Shown piece by piece: positions 1 to 6,159 of a stretch of 7,185 bases of DNA; the first letter of the stretch is position 1, and each line of letters opens with the position of its first letter. Made by a program: the position numbers and the translations under genes. Source of the DNA: JAICNG01 sp035765135 (GTDB taxonomy: Bacteria > Gemmatimonadota > Gemmatimonadetes > Gemmatimonadales > Gemmatimonadaceae); the NCBI GenBank assembly GCA_035765135.1, contig DASTYE010000282.1:1-7185 (forward strand), written 5' to 3'. A model generated the notes under the pieces. It had not been told where the DNA came from, ran no database searches, and was given only the letters and a program-made list of their open reading frames with translations.

Positions 1-188
1 ATGAGGTAGTCCGGCTTCCCAACGATGCCGTGTCGCGCCGAACGCAGGGCTCGCGACGGGCGCGCGACCACGGAGTCGCTGGCGACGACGCGGCCCACCA
101 CACCCGATCGGCGCCGCAGACGGACACTCAGGAGCGCCAGCAGCAGGGCCGCGATGGCCAGCGCGGCGAGCACGAGCATCATCGTCAT
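1..188 (-). CDS. Membrane-anchored Cas4/RecB-like nuclease, central part (3'-truncated by window edge)
   Basis: The ATG at 188-186 overlaps the stop of the preceding gene (ATGA), and the frame stays open for 62 codons to the window edge. Residues 4-20 are a hydrophobic membrane helix, followed by the basic stretch RLRRR (23-27), which the positive-inside rule would place in the cytoplasm. Then comes a region ending in ARHGIVGKPDYL (51-62). A G-[LI]-V-G-[KR]-P-D-Y-[LI] segment is characteristic of the Cas4/Dna2-type PD-(D/E)XK nuclease fold, where the Asp is a metal ligand (motif II). The cysteine and His motif that normally come before it in one chain are missing here but appear in the neighbouring protein at 185-445. 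The (D/E)XK motif and the C-terminal Fe-S cysteines would lie beyond the window. The family call rests on one strong motif. The substrate is unknown, and no cas1, cas2 or CRISPR array is visible. Confidence 0.62.
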   Translation of the reverse strand, partial: MTMMLVLAALAIAALLLALLSVRLRRRSGVVGRVVASDSVVARPSRALRSARHGIVGKPDYL

Positions 189-445
189 CGCCACGTGCTC
201 CACGCGAGGATCGCGAGCGCGGCAACGAGCAGAAGGACGGCGAGCCAGGCCAGCGCCCGCGCCCACCAGAGTCCCCAGGCATGCCGGCGGTGCGCCGCGT
301 GCCCTTCAGTGAAACGAGTGCCCTGCGCCTCCGTCGTCACACCACGCACGGCGCGCAGCCACCACGCGCGACGGCAATACGCGTATTCCCCCAGCTCCGA
401 GGCCGAGATGAATCGCTCGGGCCTCGGCGACGCCACGTCGGTCAT
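185..445 (-). CDS. Small membrane protein resembling the N-terminal piece of a Cas4-like nuclease
   Basis: This 86-residue protein starts at an ATG that overlaps the acyltransferase stop (ATGA) and ends in an ATGA overlap with the next gene. Residues 12-35 (core ISASELGEYAYCRRAWWL) match the start of Cas4/RecB-like nucleases, where an S-x-S/T-E-L-x-x-Y-x-x-C-x-R-x-[WY] segment carries the first Fe-S cysteine (here Cys24). The segment RFTEGHAAHRRH (44-55) resembles the motif I histidine region of that fold. Residues 66-83 form a transmembrane helix, and the protein stops at residue 86. It cannot be a nuclease alone, because the catalytic acidic residues and the remaining cysteines are missing. 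The following gene begins with a membrane helix and continues into nuclease motif II, so the two may form one enzyme from two chains. A remnant of an old gene fission is the other possibility. The gene is certainly coding; the function is inferred. Confidence 0.7.
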   Translation of the reverse strand: MTDVASPRPERFISASELGEYAYCRRAWWLRAVRGVTTEAQGTRFTEGHAAHRRHAWGLWWARALAWLAVLLLVAALAILAWSTWR

Positions 446-1371
446 GCCGAGGGATCACGCAGGGGCGCGGGTGTCTCCGGCGGTTGGTGCTTCCAGCGAC
501 GGTGCTGCCAGAAGTACTGCTCTGGCGTCTGGCGCACGAAGCTCTCGAGGATTCGCGTATACGACGCGACGATCGCGTCGACGTCGCGCTCGCGATCGCC
601 CGTCTCCTCGTAAGGCACCGGCTCGACCGAGACGTGAAAGCGGCCGTCAGGCTCGCGCCGTGCCGCGACGAAGAGCGTCGGCGCGTGATAGCGGAGGGTA
701 AACACGGCCGGACCGCGCGGCGTCTTTGCCGGGCGGCCGAAGAAGGGCACGTAGGTGGATGCGAGGTTCAACACACCCTGATCGGCGAGGAAGCCGATGG
801 CTTTTCCCTCCTTGAGCGACCTCGGTGTTCGTCGCACCGCCTCCGCGTCGTACACGACCGTCATGCCGAGATCCGCGCGTGTCTGGTTGAGGTATCGATC
901 GAAGATCGGATTCGACATTCGTCTGACGATCACGTCGATGGGAATCCCACGCGCGGCAACGTACGCGCCCGCGAGCTCCCAATTGCCGAAATGACCGGTG
1001 ATCAACACCAACCCACGCCGGCGGGCGGCCGCCTCCTCGATGAGGTCCCATCCGGTCGTCCGGGCGACGAGGTCGCGCACGCCACCGGTGCCGAGGGACG
1101 GCATGAGCGCGGTCTCGACGGTGACACGTCCCAGGTGGTCGTACGATGCGCGCGCCACCTGTGCTACGCGGTCCGCGTCCCACTCGGGAAAGGCAGCGGC
1201 GATCTGTTGTTCCACGACTTGGCGGCGCACCCCGAATGGAGCGTAGCCGAGGCGACCGAGGGCGCCACCGAGTGACGACGCGCGCCGCCATCGAAGCGCC
1301 GACAATGCGGCGACAGCCGTGCGCAGGCCCGCGTATTCCAGCCGGTGCGCGAGGCTGGTGGGGCGGCTCAT
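442..1371 (-). CDS. LpxL/HtrB-family lipid A (KDO2-lipid IVA) late acyltransferase
   Basis: This 309-residue protein is the usual length for the LpxL/HtrB/MsbB family. These enzymes sit on the inner face of the cytoplasmic membrane and add secondary acyl chains to lipid A precursors from acyl-ACP. The hallmark H-x4-D/E catalytic motif is present as HFGNWE (His127, Glu132). Other family landmarks follow in order: ADQG (196-199), FFGRPAKTPRG (210-220) and the C-terminal YFWQHRRWK (286-294). The N-terminal 45 residues are mildly hydrophobic and basic, fitting a membrane-associated helix. The ATG start overlaps the glycosyltransferase stop and the TGA stop overlaps the next start, so translation is probably coupled on both sides. 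The neighbouring MsbA-like exporter supports a lipid A role. The exact acyl chain and acceptor (lipid A or another glycolipid such as a mannoside) cannot be read from sequence. Confidence 0.9.
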   Translation of the reverse strand: MSRPTSLAHRLEYAGLRTAVAALSALRWRRASSLGGALGRLGYAPFGVRRQVVEQQIAAAFPEWDADRVAQVARASYDHLGRVTVETALMPSLGTGGVRDLVARTTGWDLIEEAAARRRGLVLITGHFGNWELAGAYVAARGIPIDVIVRRMSNPIFDRYLNQTRADLGMTVVYDAEAVRRTPRSLKEGKAIGFLADQGVLNLASTYVPFFGRPAKTPRGPAVFTLRYHAPTLFVAARREPDGRFHVSVEPVPYEETGDRERDVDAIVASYTRILESFVRQTPEQYFWQHRRWKHQPPETPAPLRDPSA

Positions 1372-2468
1372 GTTCGCTTCCAGCGCGACCGGTCGGCCGC
1401 CGCGGTCGCCGCACGTTCGAAGCCGTCGATCATCCCCTCCTCGGTGAACTCGCGCGCCACGCGGGAACGGCCCGCGCCTCCCATCGCCAGCCTCTGATCA
1501 TCGTGCGCGAGCAGTCGAGCGAGCGCGGCCGCCGTCGCCGGCGCGTCGGTCGCCGGGAGAAGCAGCCCGGTAATGCCATCGGCGACGTACGTTCCGGCGA
1601 GCGGCCCGCGCTCGGCGAGCACCGGCACCTTCATCGCCATGAAATCGAGGCAGGCGAACGCGGCGGCATCGCCCGTCGCCACGACCCACCCCAGATCCGC
1701 CGTCCGCTGCACGGCCAGGTAGTCGTCGCGCTCCCCGGCGAACGTCACGATCTTCGTGAGGCCGAGTGCCGCGGCGTGCATGCGAAGATCCTCATCGTCC
1801 GAGCCGGGGCCGAGCAGCGTGAGGCGGAGATCGGGATGGTTGGGTGCGAGCAGCCCCACGGCGCGGAGCATCGTCGCGGCGCGGGCGCGGGCACCGTGAT
1901 CGCACACCGCCACCACGAGCGCGCTCTCCTCGAGCGCGCCAAGCGAGCCGCGCGCCACCGGCCGAATGGCGTCATACGCCTCCACGTCCACGCCTAACGG
2001 GGCGACCGCCGGCTCGAAGCGCACGCGCTTGAGCACGGGAAGGTCACGAAGATCCTCCTCGCTGCCGACGACGATCCCCGTCGCCGCCAGTCGGGATCCG
2101 ACCGCGCGTTGATCCTTGACCGCGGCAGCGGCGCCCGAGGGAATGCGCCGAATGATGGCCGACCGGCGCGCGAGAAACACGGCGAGCGAAGCGATCTTCT
2201 GCTCGCGGGGTGTGTGGACGAAGACGACTTCGATGAACCGCTCGGCCAGAATCCGGCGCAACCGCAGGGCCGCGAGCGTCCACCGCCCCTCGCTCGGCAT
2301 CGGGACGACGTCGAGTCCGGACGAGGCGACTCGTTGCTCGACGGCCCCCTCCGGCGAGCACACGTAGGTGCTCTGGTGCCCGCGAGCGGCGAGGCCGCGC
2401 GCGGCCGCGGCAAAGGCGCGTGCTTCGCCCGACCAGGCGCGGGCGGAATAGTAGAACAGGAGACGCAC
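1368..2468 (-). CDS. GT-B fold glycosyltransferase, GT4-like, with divergent active-site motif
   Basis: This 366-residue protein has the two-domain layout of family 4 glycosyltransferases. The N-terminal acceptor domain opens with MRLLFYYSARAWSGEARAF, including the Gly-rich loop region, and ARGLAARGH. The C-terminal donor domain contains LTLLGPGSDDEDL (217-229), FAGERDDY (243-250), a degenerate E-x7-E region and GITGLLLP (298-305). The canonical E-x7-E pair appears as Asp267-x7-Asp275, and the usual R/K donor-phosphate residues in the strand before (VVAVCDHGARA) are not obvious, so activity or donor choice may differ. The start is a GTG at 2468, chosen because the family fold begins immediately after it; no clear Shine-Dalgarno is visible. 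It sits 16 bp after the ABC exporter and overlaps the acyltransferase by ATGA. It probably adds a sugar to a lipid A-core or glycolipid intermediate in the cytoplasm. Confidence 0.82.
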   Translation of the reverse strand: MRLLFYYSARAWSGEARAFAAAARGLAARGHQSTYVCSPEGAVEQRVASSGLDVVPMPSEGRWTLAALRLRRILAERFIEVVFVHTPREQKIASLAVFLARRSAIIRRIPSGAAAAVKDQRAVGSRLAATGIVVGSEEDLRDLPVLKRVRFEPAVAPLGVDVEAYDAIRPVARGSLGALEESALVVAVCDHGARARAATMLRAVGLLAPNHPDLRLTLLGPGSDDEDLRMHAAALGLTKIVTFAGERDDYLAVQRTADLGWVVATGDAAAFACLDFMAMKVPVLAERGPLAGTYVADGITGLLLPATDAPATAAALARLLAHDDQRLAMGGAGRSRVAREFTEEGMIDGFERAATAAADRSRWKRT

Positions 2469-2484
2469 TAGGGGCGGGACGAGC

Positions 2485-4323
2485 TCACGTCAGAATCGCT
2501 TCCCGTTTCTTGCCTTCATCGCGGAACTGCAGCTGGTACAGGCGTGCGTAGGAGCCACCCGCCCCGAGCAGCTCGTGATGCGTGCCGCGCTCGACGATCC
2601 GGCCGCGATCGAGCACGAGAATCTGCGTCGCGTGCTGAATCGTGGAGAGCCGGTGCGCGATCACGAACACCGTGCGTCCCTCGAGCAGGCGATCGATGGC
2701 CTCCTGAACGAGTCGCTCGGATTCCGTGTCGAGCGCCGACGTCGCCTCATCGAGAATGAGGATCGGCGGGTCGACGAGCAGCGCGCGCGCGATGGCGATG
2801 CGTTGACGCTGGCCGCCGGACAGGCGGGCGCCCCGTTCGCCGAGCAGCGTCTCGTACTGCTCGGGTAGCTCCGCGATGAAGCTGTGCGCGTTCGCGGCGC
2901 GCGCCGCATTCTCGATCTGCTCGCTGGTGAAGCGATCGGTCATCCCGTAGGCGATGTTGCTGCGGACCGTGTCATTGAAGATGACGGTCTCCTGACTGAC
3001 GATGCCCATGAGCCGCCGGAGCGAGGCGAGGCGGATCTCCCGTGTGTCCTGGCCGTCGATCGTTATACGGCCCGACGTCGGCTCGTAGAATCGGGGTATG
3101 AGGTCGGCGAGCGTGCTCTTCCCCGCCCCACTCGGCCCGACGAGCGCGATGACATCGCCCTTTCGAGCGGCGAATGAAACGTTCGAGAGCACGGGCTCCG
3201 CCTCGTAGGCAAAGGAGACGTCGTCGAAGACGATCTCGCGCTCGAATCGCTCGATGGTCTTCGTCCCGCGATCAGACGCCACTTCCGTCGGCACGTCGAG
3301 CACCTCGAACAGACGGTCGGCGGCGGCGAGCGATGACTGCGCGACCGTGGGGAGCTGGGACAGCGCCTTGAGCGGCGCAAGCATGCGCATCACGAGCGTG
3401 AGAAAGACGAGAAAGGCTGACGCCTGCAGCGCCCGCGCGTCGAGCACGAGCGTCGCGCCATACCAGAGGAGGAGCACGGTGATGGCGGTCGCCATCGTCT
3501 CGGTAATGGGCTGCGCGAGCAGCGCGAGCCGCGACGTGCGCACAAGCCCCTTCGAATACCGATGGCTCGCGTCGACGAACTTGCTTTCCTCGTGCGTTTC
3601 GGCGCTGAACGACTTCACGAGCCTAATGCCGCTCACGCTCTCCTGGAGCACGCTCATCATCTCGCCGTGATCGTCATGAAGCCGCCGATAGCGCGTGCGA
3701 AGTCGTGACAGTAGCGGCTTCAGGGCGATGATCAGGGCGGGGGCGAGAACGAGGGCGATCACGGTCAGCCGGCGAGAGATGCCCCAGAGGTAGGCAATGT
3801 AGATGAGAACGACGGAAGCGCTCTGCATCGCCGACGTGACGATCTGGGTGATCAGCTGCTTCGTCTGCGCGGTGTCGGACAGCACTCGAGAGAGGATCTG
3901 ACCGGTCTTGTTGCGCGTGAACCACCCGATCGGGAGGCGCTGCAGGTGGCGATAGACGGCGTCGCGCAAATCGCGCGTGACGTATTCCTGGAGCTGAACG
4001 CCGAGCTGGCCGGCGAACCACGCGAAGAAATTCTTGAGCGCGATCGTCCCCATCAGAATGATGATGACGTTGCGCAGCGAACCCATGGGGTTCGCCGGGT
4101 CGACGAGGCCGCCGATCGTGCGTCGCAGGAAGGCGGTGACCCACCCGCCGTCGACGGGGAGCGGCTCCGACCCGAACAGCGCGTTCAGGAACGGGATGAG
4201 CAGCGCGAACGCGAAGCCGTCGAGACCGGCGGCGATGACGTTGGCGAGCACGTTCCCCGCCATGCGCCACCAGTGCGGCCGCAGGAAGGGGAGCAGCCGT
4301 CGAAAGACTTCCTTGCGCGCCAC
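2485..4323 (-). CDS. MsbA-like lipid exporter, fused ABC transporter permease/ATPase
   Basis: This 612-residue half-transporter has an N-terminal type I exporter membrane domain (about 15-325, six predicted helices, for example 85-105, 160-182 and 273-292) and a C-terminal ATPase domain (about 362-600). All nucleotide-binding motifs are intact: Walker A GPSGAGKST (396-404), Q-loop Gln444, signature LSGGQ (501-505), Walker B ILILDE (521-526) and H-loop His557. Such proteins act as homodimers. MsbA flips lipid A-core across the inner membrane, and the adjoining acyltransferase and glycosyltransferase favour this lipid role over drug export. The start is a GTG at 4323; an in-frame TAG, the stop of the previous gene, lies two codons upstream, so no longer start exists. 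The 6-bp gap to that gene and the 16-bp gap to the next indicate one transcript. The substrate is inferred from context and could be another lipid-linked saccharide. Confidence 0.92.
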   Translation of the reverse strand: MARKEVFRRLLPFLRPHWWRMAGNVLANVIAAGLDGFAFALLIPFLNALFGSEPLPVDGGWVTAFLRRTIGGLVDPANPMGSLRNVIIILMGTIALKNFFAWFAGQLGVQLQEYVTRDLRDAVYRHLQRLPIGWFTRNKTGQILSRVLSDTAQTKQLITQIVTSAMQSASVVLIYIAYLWGISRRLTVIALVLAPALIIALKPLLSRLRTRYRRLHDDHGEMMSVLQESVSGIRLVKSFSAETHEESKFVDASHRYSKGLVRTSRLALLAQPITETMATAITVLLLWYGATLVLDARALQASAFLVFLTLVMRMLAPLKALSQLPTVAQSSLAAADRLFEVLDVPTEVASDRGTKTIERFEREIVFDDVSFAYEAEPVLSNVSFAARKGDVIALVGPSGAGKSTLADLIPRFYEPTSGRITIDGQDTREIRLASLRRLMGIVSQETVIFNDTVRSNIAYGMTDRFTSEQIENAARAANAHSFIAELPEQYETLLGERGARLSGGQRQRIAIARALLVDPPILILDEATSALDTESERLVQEAIDRLLEGRTVFVIAHRLSTIQHATQILVLDRGRIVERGTHHELLGAGGSYARLYQLQFRDEGKKREAILT

Positions 4324-4329
4324 GGGTGG

Positions 4330-5892
4330 CTACCGCCGGGGGGTGAGCAGCGCGATCGGCAGGATCATCTCCTCGGGCGTCGCTCCGCCATGGAGGAACG
4401 ACCCGCGATATCGCGTCTGGTACTCGCGCAACTTGGTCGGATAGACGAAGAAGGAATCGCCGGTGGCGAGGAGGATGTTGCCGCCCATCCCGCGGCGCGG
4501 CAGGCGCAGATCATCGGCGTTCGTGAACAGCAACGCAAGCTCCTGACGCTCCGCGCGCAGATCCTCGCCGAACTTGTAGCGGAGATTCGCCGTCGCGTCG
4601 CGCTTCGCGAACACCGTCGCCGGCGACATGCAGTGAATGGAGCCGTGATCGGTCGTGAGCAGCACCGGCACCTTACGGCGCTGTGCCTCGCGCAGCAGCG
4701 TGAAGAGACCGGAGCGCTGGAACCACTGTCTCGTGATCTGCCGTAGGGCGATCTCGTCGCGCGCGACCTCGAAGAGGAGGGCGGACTCGCTTCGTCCGTG
4801 CGTCAGAAGGTCGACGAAGTTGAAGACGAAGGCGCCAATGCCTTCCGCGGGAAGCGCTCCGGGCAAGCGCCTGACGAGATCGTCCGAGTCGGCGGCGGTC
4901 GAAATCTTCTCGTAACGCACCGGATACGGCTTCCCCGCCTCGGCGAGCTGCGCCTCGAGAAGCTGGCGCTCGTGGGCGTTGAGCGTCTCATCCTCGCGGT
5001 CGCCCCACCAGTCGGGGAATCGCGCCGCGATCTCCCCGGGAAAGAGCCCGCTGAAGAGCGCGTTTCGCGAATAGGGTGTCGCCGTCGGGAGAATCGAGAA
5101 GTAGTGCGTCGTCTCGACCTCGAAGAGCGGCGCGAGCAGCGGCATGAGGATGCGCCACTGGTCGAGGCGCAGGCAGTCGACAACGACGAACATCGCCGCG
5201 CGCTCACGCTCGAGGATCGGGAGCAGAAACTCGCCGACGACGTCGATCGAGAGCGGCGGCCGGTCTCCCTCGAGATCTCGCAGCCAGCGCGGATATTCGC
5301 GGCGAATGTAGGCCGCGAAATCGCGCCGCATGTTGGGAAACAACCCTTCGAGCGATTCGCGCAGCCCCATCTCGCCGATCTGCGTGAGCTCGATGTCCCA
5401 GTCGACGAGCTCGCCGTAGCGCTCGATCCATCCGCGCCAGTCGAGTGCGTGATCGCGCTCGTTCTGAAGCTCGCGGAAGCGCTCGACGAATTGGCGCGCC
5501 ACGGCCTGCTGCCGGATTTGTGGTCCTTCGAGGATGCGCGTGACGACCGTCAGCACCTGGCGCGGGTTGATCGGCTTGACGAGATAGTCGCTGACGTTGA
5601 TGCCGATCGCCTCGCGCATGGTCGTGTCTTCCTCGCTCTTCGTGACCATGACGATGGGCAGCTGCGGATCGACATCGCGCAGCTCGCGAAACGCCTCCAG
5701 CCCACGTTTGCCCGGCATCTGCTCGTCGAGGAGGACGAGCCCGTACGGCCGGCGGCGCAGCATCTCCACGGCGTCATCGGCATTGGAAGCCGAGTCGACG
5801 TCATATCCCTTGTCGCGCAGGAAGATACGGTGGGACTCGAGGAGATCTGCCTCGTCGTCGACCCACAGGATGCTCTTGGCGGGGGGTGGCAT
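4330..5892 (-). CDS. porX: PorX-like response regulator with PglZ (alkaline phosphatase superfamily) output domain
   Basis: This 520-residue protein has the length and order of PorX. Residues 6-120 are a receiver domain: acidic pair Asp12/Asp13, phospho-acceptor Asp56 in LVLLDEQMP, switch Thr84 and conserved Lys106 in LVKP. Residues 125-215 are helical, with the PorX-like WIERYGELVDWDIEL. Residues 220-518 are a PglZ domain with a complete-looking alkaline phosphatase metal set: Asp229 (VVVDCLR), Thr272 (TATPYSRN), Asp361 and His365 (NFVDLLTHG), Asp415-His416 (TTDHG) and His501 (LHGGATPEE). In Bacteroidota, PorX answers the kinase PorY and controls the type IX secretion system; its PglZ domain is reported to be a zinc-dependent phosphodiesterase. 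No partner kinase is in view. The ATG at 5892 begins just before the receiver fold. The frame stays open to 6015, but that extension would translate the repeat and was excluded. The protein heads the lipid operon, 6 bp before the exporter. Confidence 0.88.
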   Translation of the reverse strand: MPPPAKSILWVDDEADLLESHRIFLRDKGYDVDSASNADDAVEMLRRRPYGLVLLDEQMPGKRGLEAFRELRDVDPQLPIVMVTKSEEDTTMREAIGINVSDYLVKPINPRQVLTVVTRILEGPQIRQQAVARQFVERFRELQNERDHALDWRGWIERYGELVDWDIELTQIGEMGLRESLEGLFPNMRRDFAAYIRREYPRWLRDLEGDRPPLSIDVVGEFLLPILERERAAMFVVVDCLRLDQWRILMPLLAPLFEVETTHYFSILPTATPYSRNALFSGLFPGEIAARFPDWWGDREDETLNAHERQLLEAQLAEAGKPYPVRYEKISTAADSDDLVRRLPGALPAEGIGAFVFNFVDLLTHGRSESALLFEVARDEIALRQITRQWFQRSGLFTLLREAQRRKVPVLLTTDHGSIHCMSPATVFAKRDATANLRYKFGEDLRAERQELALLFTNADDLRLPRRGMGGNILLATGDSFFVYPTKLREYQTRYRGSFLHGGATPEEMILPIALLTPRR

Positions 5893-5899
5893 GGTGGGG

Positions 5900-5905
5900 A
5901 ATCTA
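5900..5905 (-). promoter_or_regulatory. Candidate -10 box for leaderless transcription of the PorX-like gene
   Basis: On the minus strand the sequence reads TAGATTCCCCACCATG: a TANNNT -10-type box ending 7 nt before the start codon. No Shine-Dalgarno lies between them. This spacing is typical of leaderless mRNAs in phyla such as Deinococcota, where the transcript begins at or next to the ATG. I see no convincing -35 element. It is a prediction from motif and spacing only. Confidence 0.4.
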
Positions 5906-5929
5906 ATGTCAGGGAGGTTCGGCGCGCGA

Positions 5930-6098
5930 CGAGCCCGAACAGCCTTCAGCAGCAGAGGACACAGAGACCCACAGAGACTGCCACAGAGAACTTCGACGGC
6001 CGGGCCGTTTGACAAAGACCTTGCTCCAGTTGCAGTGCTCTGTGGCTTTTCTCTGTGGCCGTTCTCTGTGTCCTCTGTCCTTCAAGCTGTTGGGCTCG
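5930..6098. repeat. Large imperfect palindrome made of CACAGAGA-type units
   Basis: The left arm (5930 to about 5990) and right arm (about 6037 to 6098) are imperfect reverse complements around a loop of about 46 nt. The strongest block is a perfect 15-bp match: CAGAGGACACAGAGA at 5953-5967 against its complement at 6063-6077. The outer ends also match: CGAGCCCGAACAGC (5930-5943) against the complement of CGAGCCCAACAGC (6086-6098). Each arm holds three short units. CACAGAGA occurs at 5960-5967, 5970-5977 and 5982-5989; TCTCTGTG occurs at 6063-6070 and 6050-6057, with the variant GCTCTGTG at 6037-6044. Unit spacing is 10-13 bp, about one helical turn. A small GC-rich palindrome (5996-6008) sits in the loop. 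It lies between divergent genes, so it terminates neither. It could be a mobile intergenic repeat, an operator array or a structured RNA. Confidence 0.85.
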
Positions 6099-6147
6099 TT
6101 TGCTCTGCGAACCAGCCCCGCCACTCAAAAACCCACCCCCAACCCGA

Positions 6148-6153
6148 TACATT
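6148..6153 (+). promoter_or_regulatory. Candidate -10 box for leaderless transcription of the small plus-strand gene
   Basis: The sequence TACATT (a TANNNT box) is followed by 6 nt and then a GTG at 6160 that is in frame with the small coding region. It mirrors the arrangement before the divergent PorX-like gene. No Shine-Dalgarno precedes the GTG, and no clear -35 element is visible about 17 bp upstream (TCAAAA at 6125-6130). The stretch 6099-6147 around it is C-rich and holds nothing else I can recognise. Confidence 0.33.
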
Positions 6154-6159
6154 CTCGCG

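Noticed and set aside
30..701. Long plus-strand open frame of 223 codons rich in Arg, Ser and Ala
   Set aside because: It is antisense to the Cas4-like pair and the acyltransferase, has low-complexity composition with no motif, and is typical of a shadow frame in GC-rich DNA.
4798..6012. Plus-strand open frame of 404 codons opposite the PorX-like gene
   Set aside because: The minus-strand frame has complete receiver and PglZ motifs; the plus frame is a charged shadow with no recognisable domain and runs through the palindrome.
5893..6015. Upstream extension of the PorX-like protein (41 more residues)
   Set aside because: The extension translates the repeat units (CGSLCGSLCP) and precedes the natural start of the receiver fold at the ATG at 5892.
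5953..6077. Short repeated units as a CRISPR array
   Set aside because: The units are only about 8 bp, are spaced one helical turn apart and are inverted between the two halves, with no spacer-length unique sequence.
5930..6098. Palindrome as a transcription terminator
   Set aside because: The flanking genes diverge from it, so no transcript of either known gene would end there, and there is no U-tract after a compact GC stem.
6055..6159. ATG at 6055 as start of the small plus-strand protein
   Set aside because: Its first residues are encoded by the right arm of the palindrome and the composition is not coding-like.
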